In this document: in pieces, positions 32,331 to 42,837 of the stretch
Numbering within the stretch: position 1 is the stretch's first letter
Layout: each line of letters begins with the position of its first letter
NCBI RefSeq assembly: GCF_007992195.1
Contig: NZ_BJZU01000028.1
Coordinates: 1 to 64,000, forward strand
Direction of reading: 5' to 3'
Origin: Methylobacterium oxalidis
GTDB lineage: Bacteria > Pseudomonadota > Alphaproteobacteria > Rhizobiales > Beijerinckiaceae
Length of the DNA: 64,000 bases
Notes under the pieces: model-generated
Databases searched by the model: none
The model's input: only the letters and a program-made list of their open reading frames with translations
What the model was told of the DNA's origin: nothing
Position numbers and translations under genes: made by a program

Positions 32331-32768
32331 TTAGGTAAGAAGCTCAACCTCAATGTTGTCGTGGCACCAAATCTTTCCAAAAGGAGTATCAACCTCAATG
32401 TGAAAAAGATCAACCTGACCAGACCTGTGGAAGTACATCAGATTTTTGTCTTTGAGACAACCATCAACTTCGCAAATGATGTAATCGCGTTTGTCGTATC
32501 CATCTTTTGATGACCACGACTTGATGCCGATATACTTTAGAACCCGGCCTTGGTAGTCATCTTCATTTCCAATGAGGTCGCTTGGAGAGAGACGAACCTG
32601 CTCCTTCTTCGTCGGCGCGAGTGCCGACTTGGCCTGAGCCCAGGCGCGGCGCATCGCTCCAGCAATGTGAGCCCGTGCGCGTTCACCAGCAATCGAGGCA
32701 GCCTCTCTGGCCAAGTTCCAGGCCTGGCGCATGATCGCGCCGAGATCGTATCGAGTGCTCTTTGACAT
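32331..32768 (-). CDS. Hypothetical protein of lower GC
   Basis: A 145-residue protein starting MSKSTRYDLGAIMRQAW at 32768. A basic helical half (LAREAASIAGERARAHIAGA) precedes a beta-rich half (DKRDYIICEVDGCLKDKNLM; FGKIWCHDNIEVELL). Codon use is much more AT-rich than the neighbours, especially in the second half, which suggests recent transfer. The helical opening resembles small Methylobacterium proteins with an A-x-x-x-A-W pattern. Not recognised; no neighbour explains it. Confidence 0.6.
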   Translation of the reverse strand: MSKSTRYDLGAIMRQAWNLAREAASIAGERARAHIAGAMRRAWAQAKSALAPTKKEQVRLSPSDLIGNEDDYQGRVLKYIGIKSWSSKDGYDKRDYIICEVDGCLKDKNLMYFHRSGQVDLFHIEVDTPFGKIWCHDNIEVELLT

Positions 32769-32804
32769 TCTGACGCATCCATCGAATACATAGATTTCAT
32801 GCAC

Positions 32805-33127
32805 GATGTTGTTGCCAGATTATCGAGATGTCCAGCTAACAGGGTTGTAATTGTTCGGCGCTATATCGCGTGCGGCTCAGAGAGTTGCCACGCGGCAGGG
32901 GGCGACATCTCTGTGGCCCTAGCGCGGGTCAGAAGCGGTCTTACGCGCCCGAAGTTGGACGCCTTGGCAGAAAGTGCCAAACCGCCGCCTGATCGCCGAG
33001 CGAGGCGCTATCGCGGCTGCAGACCGCTGTTCTTATCCACAGCCAAAGTACGGTTTTCCGTGGCGCCCCCGCTATCGATGTCCCGGCCGAGCCGGGAGTG
33101 GCCATTCCGCCGTTATGATGCAGCGCA
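32805..33127. other. Gene-free stretch
   Basis: About 320 bases. A plus-strand frame through here (to 33224) lacks protein-like composition. TTATCCACA occurs at 33033. I see no supported gene. Confidence 0.35.
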
Positions 33128-33304
33128 GCAAGAACGGTGGTGCCTAGTCTCCGAGGAAAGGCCAGGCCGTCGGGCGGCTATCAACAAGGTCCGCTCGGCG
33201 ACACGGATGAGGGCGCCGCCCTGACCGCGGAGGCCCTGAACGCCGCGATCGAGTTTCTCGACGAGTTGCTCGCGAAGCGCGGTGATGAAGATCCTGCTCC
33301 CTAG
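33128..33304 (+). pseudogene. 3' remnant of gene upstream of JAB gene
   Basis: A frame ending GAALTAEALNAAIEFLDELL...GDEDPAP with TAG at 33302-33304. It overlaps the start of the broken JAB gene by about 20 bases, the spacing expected in an operon. The reading frame upstream of about 33128 is lost. It is probably the tail of a gene that worked with the JAB protease. The TAG is part of the CTAG target and existed before the IS insertion. Confidence 0.4.
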
Positions 33305-34350
33305 ATGTTTGATCCCAGGGTTTGATGGTGCAGTTTTCTCACGAGAGTGGAAGGACGCGCTATGGGCCAGGTTCAGCACGGGAGCGCCACGACGACAGCG
33401 GCAGTCCGTCGAGCGATACAGCATAGTCAAGCGAGCCTGAGGGCGCTGGCGGCCCGTTACGGCGTCAACCCGAAGACCGTCGCGAAGTGGAAGAAGCGGT
33501 CCTCGGTGACTGACCGGAAGACGGGGCCAACGGATCCCCGGTCCCCGGTGCTGACGGCCGAGAACGAGGCGGTGATCGTCGCCTTTCGCCGACACACCCT
33601 GCTGCCACTCGACGACTGCCTCTACGCGCTGCAGCCGACGATCCCGCACCTTACACGCTCAAGCCTGCACCGTTGCCTGCAGCGCCATGGCATCTCGCGG
33701 CTCCCCGAAGTGGATGGCGACAAGCCGCAACGTGCAAAGTTCAAGCACTACCCGCTCGGCTACTTCCACATCGATATCGCCGAGGTGCACACCGAAGAAG
33801 GCCGGCTCTACCTGCTTGTGGCGATCGACCGGACCTCCAAGTTCGCCTTCGCCGAGTTGCACGAGAAGGCCACGCGCCGGGTCGCCGGCAACTTCCTGCG
33901 GGCCCTTGCTGCCGCCGTTCCCTACAAGATCCACACCGTGCTCACCGACAACGGCACGCATTTTACCGAGCCGTCCGGCAACACTTGGACGCCGGAGGAG
34001 ATCAAAGCGATGCGCGCCGAGAAGGTGCTGTTCCGCTGCCACTCCTTCGAGGGCGCCTGCGCCGACCTCGACATCGAGCACCGTCTCACGAAACCGCGTC
34101 ATCCCTGGACGAATGGTCAAGTTGAGCGGATGAACCGCACGATCAAGGACGCCACCGTCAAACGCTTCCACTACGACAGCCACGATCAGCTTCGGCAGCA
34201 TCTCGCTGACTTCGTGGCCGCCTACAACTTCGCGCGGCGCCTGAAGACCCTACGCGGCCTCACGCCCTACGAAGCTATCTGCAAAGCCTGGACGGAGGAG
34301 CCCTCTAGATTCACCCAGAACCCGCACCACCAAATCCCGGGACCAAACAC
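33305..34350 (+). mobile_element. IS481-family element, copy 2
   Basis: Left end ATGTTTGATCCC and right end GGGACCAAACAC (reverse complement GTGTTTGGTCCC) are inverted repeats with two mismatches. CTAG flanks both ends (33301-33304, 34351-34354), and the 6-bp flank CCTAGA is identical on both sides, matching the NCTAGN target of IS481. It interrupts the JAB gene after six codons. It is related to, but clearly diverged from, copy 1. Confidence 0.9.
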
Positions 34351-34354
34351 CTAG
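33362..34354 (+). CDS. IS481-family DDE transposase
   Basis: A 330-residue transposase. The start MGQVQHGSATT at 33362 matches copy 1. Helix-turn-helix AARYGVNPKTVAKW; DDE residues in HIDIAEV, LTDNG and NGQVERMNRTIK. It is nine residues longer than copy 1, mostly from a different region around TEPSGNTWTPEEIKAM. The reading frame is intact; the stop uses the flanking CTAG. Confidence 0.94.
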   Translation: MGQVQHGSATTTAAVRRAIQHSQASLRALAARYGVNPKTVAKWKKRSSVTDRKTGPTDPRSPVLTAENEAVIVAFRRHTLLPLDDCLYALQPTIPHLTRSSLHRCLQRHGISRLPEVDGDKPQRAKFKHYPLGYFHIDIAEVHTEEGRLYLLVAIDRTSKFAFAELHEKATRRVAGNFLRALAAAVPYKIHTVLTDNGTHFTEPSGNTWTPEEIKAMRAEKVLFRCHSFEGACADLDIEHRLTKPRHPWTNGQVERMNRTIKDATVKRFHYDSHDQLRQHLADFVAAYNFARRLKTLRGLTPYEAICKAWTEEPSRFTQNPHHQIPGPNT

Positions 34355-34815
34355 ACCGGTCGTCGCCCTCTGGAAGGGCGAACTGCGGCGCGCCGGACGC
34401 CGGGAGATTGGCGGGGTCCTGATGGGCGAGGCTGTCGCCCCGGACACGTTCCGTGGCGTCGAGGCCAGCGTGCAGCGCGCCGGCGGGACCGCGACCAGCT
34501 TCGTACGCGACCTCGGGCATCATGGCGACGCGATCCGCGCGCCCTATCGAAGGACGGGCCACGACTAAACGCGGTTCAACTACCTCGGCGAATAGCACTC
34601 GCACCCGTCGTTTCCGACGGCGCCCAGCCGCGATGACCTCACCACCATGCATGAGCTTCTCGCGCAGGGCCGGATCAGCGCGACCTTCGCATGCCTGTTG
34701 ATCGTGCGGCTCCGGCTCTTCCGCCGCCTCGACGTGGGAGCCTACGTCTTCACGCCCGAGGGCGGGATGCAGAGCGTGACGGTCGTGCGCGAGCGGTAGC
34801 GGCCGGCGTCGCCGA

Positions 34816-35949
34816 CTACACCGGGGTCGCATCCTCGGCCTTGAGCGCGCCCGTCACGCGGGCCGGGTCGACGCGCAGCCTCTCGATCCAGTCCGCGAGG
34901 TTGGGCGGCCGGTACCCGGGATTGTCACGCCAGCGCGCGAAGACGCTGCCGTCGATGGTCTCGTTGATCCGCCAGGTCGTGCGCTCGGAGCCGACCGCGG
35001 GCGGCGCCCCTACCGGCCGGTGGAAGCGCGGCGTGAACAGGCGCAGGAGCCTCGGGCCGAAGGCGGCGTAGGAATCCGCGATCTCCGCGTTCGGGGCGGG
35101 CGCGTCCAGGGAGAAGCCCGGCCGAAAGGCGAGGCCGTGCTGGGCCGCCTTGTCCAGGATCCACTTCAAGGGGGCCTGGGCGAGGATGTCACTCGGGTAG
35201 CCGCCGCCGACGTTGGCGTGGGCCCCGACGAACCAGCGCTGCTCGATCGCATCGAGGCTCCGGCGCGGGCAGGTCGCGACCTTGTCGTTGTCGGCGGTCT
35301 GCGTCCAGAAGGTCGGCTCGAAGGCCCGACGCTGCTCGTCGAGGGCGAGCGCGTGGAAGGCGTAGGTGTTTGAGCGGTAGAGGTGGGTGTCGAGGAAGCG
35401 GTACTTCGCGACCCGGGTGCGCAGGCTCGACAGCGGGTTGCCGACCGATCCGACCGTGTCCCATATCCCCATGAACTTGACGTCGGCGGGCACGCAGTGG
35501 GCGACGAGCCAGCGCTCCTCGATGCCGGCGAGCCGCGCCGGGTCGGTGACGAGCAGCGTGCGGATCGTGGGCTCGGTGCGGCGGCGGTAGCGGGCGTAGA
35601 GCTGCTCGATCGAGAGCGGGGCGCCCGGCCGGAGCACGCCGCACTTCGAGATCAGGCCGGACAGGCTGCGCGCCGCGTAGGCGCCACGGCTGAAGCCGAA
35701 GATGAAGATCTCGTCTCCCTCCTCGTAGGCCTGGACGAGCCAGGTGTAGGCGTCGACGATCTCGTTATCGAGGCCGTAGCCTACGATCCCGCCGCGCACC
35801 TTCTCACCGATGCGGGTGCCGACGCCCTGGCTGTAGTAGACGAGCTGCCCGGGGGCCGTCGGGTCGCACAGCGACTTCAGGCGCCAGACGTTCGTGTTGT
35901 TGTTGAGCGTGTTCCAGGTGCCGTCGAGGAAGATGGCGAGACGCTTCAT
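34816..35949 (-). CDS. DUF2235 alpha/beta-hydrolase (Tle1-like)
   Basis: A 377-residue protein starting MKRLAIFLDGTWNTL, the standard DUF2235 opening. Nucleophile elbow GFSRGAYAAR (G-x-S-x-G) near residue 93, KFMGIWDTVGS with a likely acid, and WFVGAHANVGGGY with the catalytic His region. DUF2235 includes T6SS phospholipase effectors (Tle1) but also many housekeeping or orphan hydrolases. No VgrG, PAAR or immunity gene is adjacent, so an effector role is not supported. The start at 35949 is chosen over the upstream non-conserved frame. Confidence 0.88.
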   Translation of the reverse strand: MKRLAIFLDGTWNTLNNNTNVWRLKSLCDPTAPGQLVYYSQGVGTRIGEKVRGGIVGYGLDNEIVDAYTWLVQAYEEGDEIFIFGFSRGAYAARSLSGLISKCGVLRPGAPLSIEQLYARYRRRTEPTIRTLLVTDPARLAGIEERWLVAHCVPADVKFMGIWDTVGSVGNPLSSLRTRVAKYRFLDTHLYRSNTYAFHALALDEQRRAFEPTFWTQTADNDKVATCPRRSLDAIEQRWFVGAHANVGGGYPSDILAQAPLKWILDKAAQHGLAFRPGFSLDAPAPNAEIADSYAAFGPRLLRLFTPRFHRPVGAPPAVGSERTTWRINETIDGSVFARWRDNPGYRPPNLADWIERLRVDPARVTGALKAEDATPV

Positions 35950-36158
35950 GGCGGATACCCCCCGGTATCGCGGGACGGCGACGTGAGGCGGTCCGGACCG
36001 GCCCAGGCGCAGCTCAACGCTCACGGACCGGCGACGTTCCTGATGCGTTCCTGGGCGGGCCCGGCGACGAGCGCCAGCGCCCTATCCCCGTTATCCACAG
36101 CCCTCCACCGCGCATGCCGGAGGCCAAGCTCGGCCGCTTGGCGGAACCCGGCCGCCAT

Positions 36159-36173
36159 GTTCCACTTTTGTTC
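36159..36173 (+). promoter_or_regulatory. Alphaproteobacterial LexA (SOS) box
   Basis: GTTC-CACTTTT-GTTC, an exact match to the alphaproteobacterial LexA consensus GTTC-N7-GTTC, 21 bases upstream of the umuD start. It predicts DNA-damage induction of umuDC. Confidence 0.9.
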
Positions 36174-36194
36174 CGTTGGATTCGGAGCACGCGC

Positions 36195-36626
36195 ATGCAG
36201 GTCTCGGGCGTCACGATCGGGTTGCCGACACCGATCCCCATCCTGGCGAAACCCGTGCGTGCCGGCTTCCCGAGCCCGGCCGACGACTTCATCGAGGAGG
36301 AGATCGACCTGCAGCGGCTGCTCGTCGCCAACCGGCCGGCCACCTTCCTGGTGCGGGTCGCCGGCGACAGCATGATGCTCGCCCGCCTCTTCGACGGCGA
36401 CCTCGCGGTGGTCGACCGCTCCCTGACCCCGCGCAACGGCGACGTCGTGGTCGTCGACATCGACGGCGAGCGCTCCTTCAAGGTCTGGCGCCGCCAGGGG
36501 CCCCGGGTCACGCTCTCCTTCGCCAACCCGCGCTTCCCCGAGTTCCGGCTCTCCCCGGACGCCGTGGTCGAGGTCTGGGGCGTGGTCTCGGGCTCGGTCA
36601 ACCCGAGGCGCCGGAGCGGCGAATGA
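36195..36626 (+). CDS. umuD: UmuD-type autoproteolytic subunit of polymerase V
   Basis: A 143-residue S24 peptidase-like protein. The self-cleavage site is Ala23-Gly24 (VRAGFPSP). The Ser-Lys dyad is Ser59 in AGDSMM and Lys96 in RSFKVWR. After RecA-stimulated cleavage, UmuD' joins UmuC for translesion synthesis. ATG 36195 is used because it follows the SOS box directly and gives the usual length. The stop overlaps the umuC start (ATGA), so the two are translationally coupled. Confidence 0.93.
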   Translation: MQVSGVTIGLPTPIPILAKPVRAGFPSPADDFIEEEIDLQRLLVANRPATFLVRVAGDSMMLARLFDGDLAVVDRSLTPRNGDVVVVDIDGERSFKVWRRQGPRVTLSFANPRFPEFRLSPDAVVEVWGVVSGSVNPRRRSGE

Positions 36627-37912
36627 GCGCCCGGGCCTACGCGCTCTCGGACGGGAACAGCTTCTACTGCTCGTGCGAGCGCGTCTTCGACGCGAGGCTC
36701 GCGCGGGTGCCGGTCATCGTGCTCTCGAACAACGACGGCTGCGCCGTCGCCCGCACCAGCGAGGCCAAGGCGCTCGGCATTCGCATGGGCGAGCCGTACT
36801 TCAAGATCCGCGCGCTGTGCCGGGCGCAAGGCGTGCGGGTCTACTCGTCGAACTACGCGCTCTACGGCGACATGTCGGCCCGGGTGAACGCGGTCTACCG
36901 GGGGTTCTCCCCGCGCATCGAGGTCTACTCGATCGACGAGAGCTTTTTGGACCTCTCGGACGTGCGCGAGCGCGACCGTGTGCCGCTCGCGCGCGACATG
37001 CGCGAGACGGTGCGGGCCTGGACGGGGATCCCGACCTGCGTCGGGATCGGGGCGACGAAGACGCTGGCCAAGCTCGCCAACCACGTCGCCAAGACGGTGC
37101 CCGAGCTCGGCGGGGTCTGCGACCTGACCGACCCGGTGCAGTACGACCACTGGATGGCCCGCATCGCGCCCGACGAGATCTGGGGCGTCGGCCCGGCCAA
37201 CGCGCGCAAGCTGGAGGCGCTCGGCTGCGTCAGCGCGGCGGACGTGCGCGATCTCGACACCCGGGCGGTGCGCAAGGCGATGACGGTGGTGGGCGAGCGC
37301 CTAGTGCAGGAGCTGCGCGGGGTGCCCTGCCTCAACCTGGAGGAGCTCGCCCCGACCCGGAAGGGCTGCGCCGTCACCCGCAGCTTCTCCGACCGGGTCG
37401 AGGACCGCGCCACCATGGAGCAGGCGGTCGCCGCGCACGCGACCCGGCTCGGGGAGAAGCTGCGGCGCGAGGGGCTCGGGACCGACCACGTCACGGTCTT
37501 CTTCCACACCTCCGAGCACGACCGCGACCGGCCGCAGCGCTCGGTCTCGACGGTGGTGACCCTGCCCGAGGCCACGAACGACACCCTGGTGCTGCTGAAG
37601 GCGGCGACGCACGGCGTGCGCAAGGTCTGGCGCGACGGCTACCGCTACGCGAAGGCGGGCGTGGTCACGACCGACCTGGTGCCGCTGGCGGCCTCGCAGC
37701 GGGCCCTGCCCGGCTTCGGCCAGCTCGACCGGGAGCACGGGGTCGCGTTGATGGCGGCGCTCGACGCCTGCAATCGCCGGTTCGGGCGCGGCGCCGTGGT
37801 GCCGGCGACGGCCGGGCTCGCCGAGAAGCGCGACTGGTCGACGAAGTTCGAAATGCGCTCCCCCCGCTACACCACCCGGCTCGACGAGTTGCCGGTCGTC
37901 GCGGCGGCCTAG
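36623..37912 (+). CDS. umuC: UmuC-type Y-family DNA polymerase
   Basis: A 429-residue translesion polymerase subunit. It begins [20 protein letters not shown] (catalytic Asp, SFY steric gate region), then [20 protein letters not shown], the second acidic motif [11 protein letters not shown], the palm [18 protein letters not shown], helix-hairpin-helix [15 protein letters not shown], and a little-finger domain. Nothing is missing. It is coupled to umuD and under the LexA box at 36159. Among Y-family members, the umuD partner makes UmuC more likely than DinB. Confidence 0.95.
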   Translation: MSARAYALSDGNSFYCSCERVFDARLARVPVIVLSNNDGCAVARTSEAKALGIRMGEPYFKIRALCRAQGVRVYSSNYALYGDMSARVNAVYRGFSPRIEVYSIDESFLDLSDVRERDRVPLARDMRETVRAWTGIPTCVGIGATKTLAKLANHVAKTVPELGGVCDLTDPVQYDHWMARIAPDEIWGVGPANARKLEALGCVSAADVRDLDTRAVRKAMTVVGERLVQELRGVPCLNLEELAPTRKGCAVTRSFSDRVEDRATMEQAVAAHATRLGEKLRREGLGTDHVTVFFHTSEHDRDRPQRSVSTVVTLPEATNDTLVLLKAATHGVRKVWRDGYRYAKAGVVTTDLVPLAASQRALPGFGQLDREHGVALMAALDACNRRFGRGAVVPATAGLAEKRDWSTKFEMRSPRYTTRLDELPVVAAA

Positions 37913-37939
37913 CCGGGCGAGCCCGGCCCCTCCCTTTAA

Positions 37940-37969
37940 TGTGATACAACGTCAGGAGGTTGTGCTACA
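37940..37969. promoter_or_regulatory. Imperfect inverted repeat between umuC and metal cluster
   Basis: TGTGATACAACG - TCAGGA - GGTTGTGCTACA: nine of twelve positions pair. It lies in a short AT-richer patch after the umuC stop. It could be an operator, or an inefficient terminator between the convergent units. Confidence 0.4.
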
Positions 37970-38128
37970 TTAGACGGCGCTCATCCCTCGCGCCTTCGGA
38001 GGCTTTCCTCTCCGTGGGCAAAGACCGGCCCTGTTGGTCGCCAGCGCGCGGGGCCCTGCGGCGCGCTCCCCCCGATGCAGTGCGGCCAGATCGACCGGGC
38101 GAGGCCCGCAACGCGCCCGCGGTTCCCG

Positions 38129-38347
38129 CTAGCCGCGCTTGGTCATGTTCATGGGCATGCCCTCGCAGCAGCACCCGCCCTTCTTCCCCTTTATGGCGCC
38201 GTGGTTCATGGCCATCCCGGTCTTCATGCCGGGCTTGCCGCACATCATGGCGCCCTTGTCCTTGCCGCCGCCGCAGCAGGACATCGCCATTACCGGGGAC
38301 GGCGCCATCAGCAGCAGGGCGGCCGAGGCCAGGACGATCCGCTTCAT
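38129..38347 (-). CDS. Small secreted Cys/Met-rich metal-binding protein
   Basis: A 72-residue protein with a signal peptide (MKRIVLASAALLLMAPSPVM) and a mature part full of metal ligands: MSCCGGGKDKG, MMCGKPGMKTGM, GGCCCEGMPMNM. Such composition fits periplasmic copper binding. It starts 54 bases downstream of a CueR-type promoter, so copper induction is likely. No known family name. A stand-alone transcript at the downstream end of the copper cluster. Confidence 0.8.
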   Translation of the reverse strand: MKRIVLASAALLLMAPSPVMAMSCCGGGKDKGAMMCGKPGMKTGMAMNHGAIKGKKGGCCCEGMPMNMTKRG

Positions 38348-38400
38348 GGTCTTTCCTCCGTTTCCCGCGGGCCCATCATAGCGGTGCTCCCCTCAGCTGC

Positions 38401-38431
38401 TCCGTAGGGCTTCCCGCGATGGGAAGGTCAA
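38401..38431 (-). promoter_or_regulatory. CueR-type copper promoter, site 1
   Basis: On the minus strand: -35 TTGACC, 19-bp spacer with the dyad TTCCC-ATCGC-GGGAA, -10 TACGGA. A 19-bp spacer with a centred dyad is the hallmark of MerR-family activation. It drives the small Cys/Met-rich gene at 38347. Confidence 0.85.
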
Positions 38432-38471
38432 GGCGTAGCGCAAGCCGCCCGAGCTTCCCGCACCGTCTCCG

Positions 38472-40916
<2,445 letters not shown>

Positions 40917-40983
40917 GACCGCTCCTTCCGCATGGCCGAGGAGGCACCGCCGGCCCACGAGCGACCCGACGGCAGCCGGCGCC

Positions 40984-41466
40984 TTACTGGCGGCCTTCCT
41001 TCTGGGCGTTCTTGTCGAGCCAGGACTTGAGCTCGGCGATGCTCTTCTCCTGCTCCTGGATGGTCTTCTCGGCGATCTTCTTCGCCTCGGGATTGTCGCC
41101 GTTTCTCAGGCCGACCTGGGCCATCGCGATGGCGCCCTGGTGGTGCGGGATCATCGCGCAGATCCAGGCGACGTCGGCGTCCTTGGCCATCATGCCCTGC
41201 ATCATGGGGCCGTTCATCGACATCATGGCCTGCTGCAGGCCCTTCTGGGCCTCGGTCATCTGGCCGCCCATGCCCTGCATGGCCTGGGACATGTGACCCT
41301 GCATGTCCTTCATCGAATCCTCCTTGGCAGCCGACGCCGCCTTGCAGGCCGCGGGCAGCTCGAACGAGGGCCCCTGCATGGAGCCGTGGTCGTGGTCGGC
41401 GGCGAAGGCCGCCCCGGTGCCGGCGAGCGCCAAAGTCGCGGCGAGGGTCAGGGTGCGAACGAACAA
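40984..41466 (-). CDS. DUF305 secreted copper-associated protein
   Basis: A 160-residue protein with a cleavable signal peptide ([22 protein letters not shown]). The mature protein is Met/His-rich ([19 protein letters not shown]) and has the DUF305 signature [20 protein letters not shown]. CopM-like DUF305 proteins bind copper in the periplasm. It lies 67 bases upstream of copA in the same direction. A second DUF305 gene lies at 42035. Confidence 0.88.
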   Translation of the reverse strand: MFVRTLTLAATLALAGTGAAFAADHDHGSMQGPSFELPAACKAASAAKEDSMKDMQGHMSQAMQGMGGQMTEAQKGLQQAMMSMNGPMMQGMMAKDADVAWICAMIPHHQGAIAMAQVGLRNGDNPEAKKIAEKTIQEQEKSIAELKSWLDKNAQKEGRQ

Positions 41467-41521
41467 GATTGCCTCCTCAGGTCGGTTGGCGGGGGCGGCC
41501 GGTCGAGCCGCCGCGTCGGGT

Positions 41522-41854
41522 TCAGGCGGCCATCTTCCGGCAGGTCTCGGCGCAGGCCCGGCACTGCGCGACGCAGTCCTGCATGTCGCCGACCTGCTCG
41601 CAGCTCCTGGCGCAGGCCTCGCAGATCTCGGCGCAGGCCCGGCAGGTGTGCTTGTGCTCCGGCAGGCCGATCAGCATGAAGTGCGCCGAGGTCCGGCAGA
41701 TCTCCGCGCAGGCCAGCATCAGCCGGAAATGCCCCGGCTCGACGTGCTTGCCCCCGGCCGGCAGGCAGTGGTTCGAAGCCATGCCCAGGCAGGTCTGGTA
41801 GCAGCGCAGGCACTCGTCGATGCAGGATTGCATCTCGCTCGACACGTGGCTCAT
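41522..41854 (-). CDS. Four-helix-bundle copper storage protein (Csp3-like)
   Basis: A 110-residue protein with about 13 Cys spaced along helices: SCIDECLRCYQTCLGM, LACAEICRTSAHFM, HTCRACAEICEACARSC, DCVAQCRACAETCRK. This is the Csp pattern in which Cys line the core of a four-helix bundle and hold many Cu(I). No Tat signal, so the cytosolic Csp3 type. It sits between DUF305 genes in the copper cluster. Confidence 0.88.
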   Translation of the reverse strand: MSHVSSEMQSCIDECLRCYQTCLGMASNHCLPAGGKHVEPGHFRLMLACAEICRTSAHFMLIGLPEHKHTCRACAEICEACARSCEQVGDMQDCVAQCRACAETCRKMAA

Positions 41855-42034
41855 TCAGATATCCTTCTCGCTTGTATTTGCGAATGAGGGCACAGCTAGA
41901 GATCTGATAAAGTATTAACTCAACCAGCTAGCTACAACCTGGATATCAAACTCCTCAATCCGCGAAGCGTTCAGAAATAAATACTCTGTACGATCACGGA
42001 TTTGGGAGCTTCGCCTACCTGCGCGAGGGCGACC

Positions 42035-42424
42035 TCACTGGGTGCCCTTCTTTTTGAGGAAGGCCTCCATCTGGGCGATCTCGACGTCCTGAGCCTTGAT
42101 GATCTCCTCGGCCAGCTTCCGGATTTCGGGGTTCTTCGAGTGCTCCAGCGCGACCTTGGCCATGGCGACGGCCCCCTTGTGGTGGGGGATCATGCCGCGC
42201 ACGAAGTCGACGTCGACGTCGTTCGTGTAGCGGATGTCCATGTCCCGGTGCATTTCGGCGCCGACGTCCCGGAACGCCTTCGTGGCCGGCGTGTCCGACT
42301 TGTCCGTCGCCGTCATCGCGGCGTGGTCGTGCCCGGCATGGTCGTGGGCCTCGTGCGCCAGGGCGATGCCCGAGAGGCCGAGGGTCAGGGCCGCCGCGGC
42401 GAGGGTCGAGGTCAGGGTCTTCAT
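42035..42424 (-). CDS. DUF305 secreted protein, second copy
   Basis: A 129-residue protein with a signal peptide and a His-rich start (HEAHDHAGHDHAAM). DVDFVRGMIPHHKGAVAMAK is the DUF305 motif, and the C-terminal helix (AQDVEIAQMEAFLKKKG) resembles the copy at 40984. It lacks the Met-rich region of that copy. Probably a periplasmic copper or metal carrier. It follows the 121-residue gene and the RND pump in one run. Confidence 0.87.
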   Translation of the reverse strand: MKTLTSTLAAAALTLGLSGIALAHEAHDHAGHDHAAMTATDKSDTPATKAFRDVGAEMHRDMDIRYTNDVDVDFVRGMIPHHKGAVAMAKVALEHSKNPEIRKLAEEIIKAQDVEIAQMEAFLKKKGTQ

Positions 42425-42450
42425 CGAAGGGGTCTTCCTGGTGCGTGGGA

Positions 42451-42816
42451 TCAGTTGAACTTGCCGCTGGCGGTTGCGCCGTCCGGGCCGGTGAGCTGCA
42501 CGGCGCCCTTCGGGCTGTCGCCGAGCGCCGCGGCGGCCTTGCCGGTGAGGCGGTTGCCGTCGGCGGGCTCCAGGGGCACGCGGGTCGGCTTGCCGCCGAC
42601 GACGAGGATGGCCGTGCCCTTGAAGCCCGCGGCCGGGACAGGCTTCTGGCCCTCGTCGGACACGAACACGTCTACGGTCTCGCCCTTGGCGACGAGCTCG
42701 ACGTGGAACTTGCCGGCGTCCGCTACCCGGCCGCCGTGCTGGCCGGAGGTCTCGTGGGCATACACGGTCGTGGCGGCGAGCAGGCCGGCGACCAGGGTCA
42801 CTCGCGGTAGGATCAT
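42451..42816 (-). CDS. Small secreted protein of the RND operon
   Basis: A 121-residue protein with a signal peptide (MILPRVTLVAGLLAATTVYA) and a beta-sandwich-like mature part: HETSGQHGGRVADAGKFHVE, TVDVFVSDEGQKPV, LTGPDGATASGKF. The pattern of His near the N-terminus and strand repeats resembles small CzcE/CopC-like or CzcI-like proteins, but I cannot assign a family. It lies 21 bases after the czcA-type gene. Confidence 0.7.
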   Translation of the reverse strand: MILPRVTLVAGLLAATTVYAHETSGQHGGRVADAGKFHVELVAKGETVDVFVSDEGQKPVPAAGFKGTAILVVGGKPTRVPLEPADGNRLTGKAAAALGDSPKGAVQLTGPDGATASGKFN

Positions 42817-42837
42817 GCTCAGGTCTCCTCTCGGGGT

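Larger units (their letters stand above)
33285..34799 (+). pseudogene. JAMM/JAB metalloprotease gene, IS-interrupted
   Basis: Removing the IS and one CTAG (1050 bases) joins ATG AAG ATC CTG CTC CCT to AGA CCG GTC GTC, giving MKILLPRPVVALWKGELRRA in one frame to TAG 34797. The product (154 codons) has the JAMM protease signature: Glu in REIGGVLMGE and HSHP...S..D, matching H-x-H-x7-S-x2-D. Two more lesions are visible: TAA at 34566 (expected Tyr) and TAG at 34593 (expected Trp before HSHP). JAB proteases of this size accompany E1/E2-like proteins in CBASS and other ubiquitin-like operons. The gene is dead. Confidence 0.8.

Noticed and set aside
32799-33224. 141-codon plus-strand frame before IS copy 2
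   Set aside because: No protein-like segments, and it overlaps the start of the real leftward gene at 32768 region and the JAB-operon remnant in another frame.
1059-34354. Composite transposon formed by the two IS481-family copies
   Set aside because: The copies are clearly diverged in sequence and each has its own CTAG flanks; the DNA between includes core genes (tRNA, maf, yacG).
34816-35949. T6SS effector call for the DUF2235 protein
   Set aside because: No VgrG, PAAR, adaptor or immunity gene nearby; DUF2235 proteins are often unrelated to T6SS.
33033-36099. Two perfect DnaA boxes (TTATCCACA at 33033 and 36091) as a replication origin
   Set aside because: They are 3 kb apart, not clustered and not next to dnaA or an AT-rich unwinding element.
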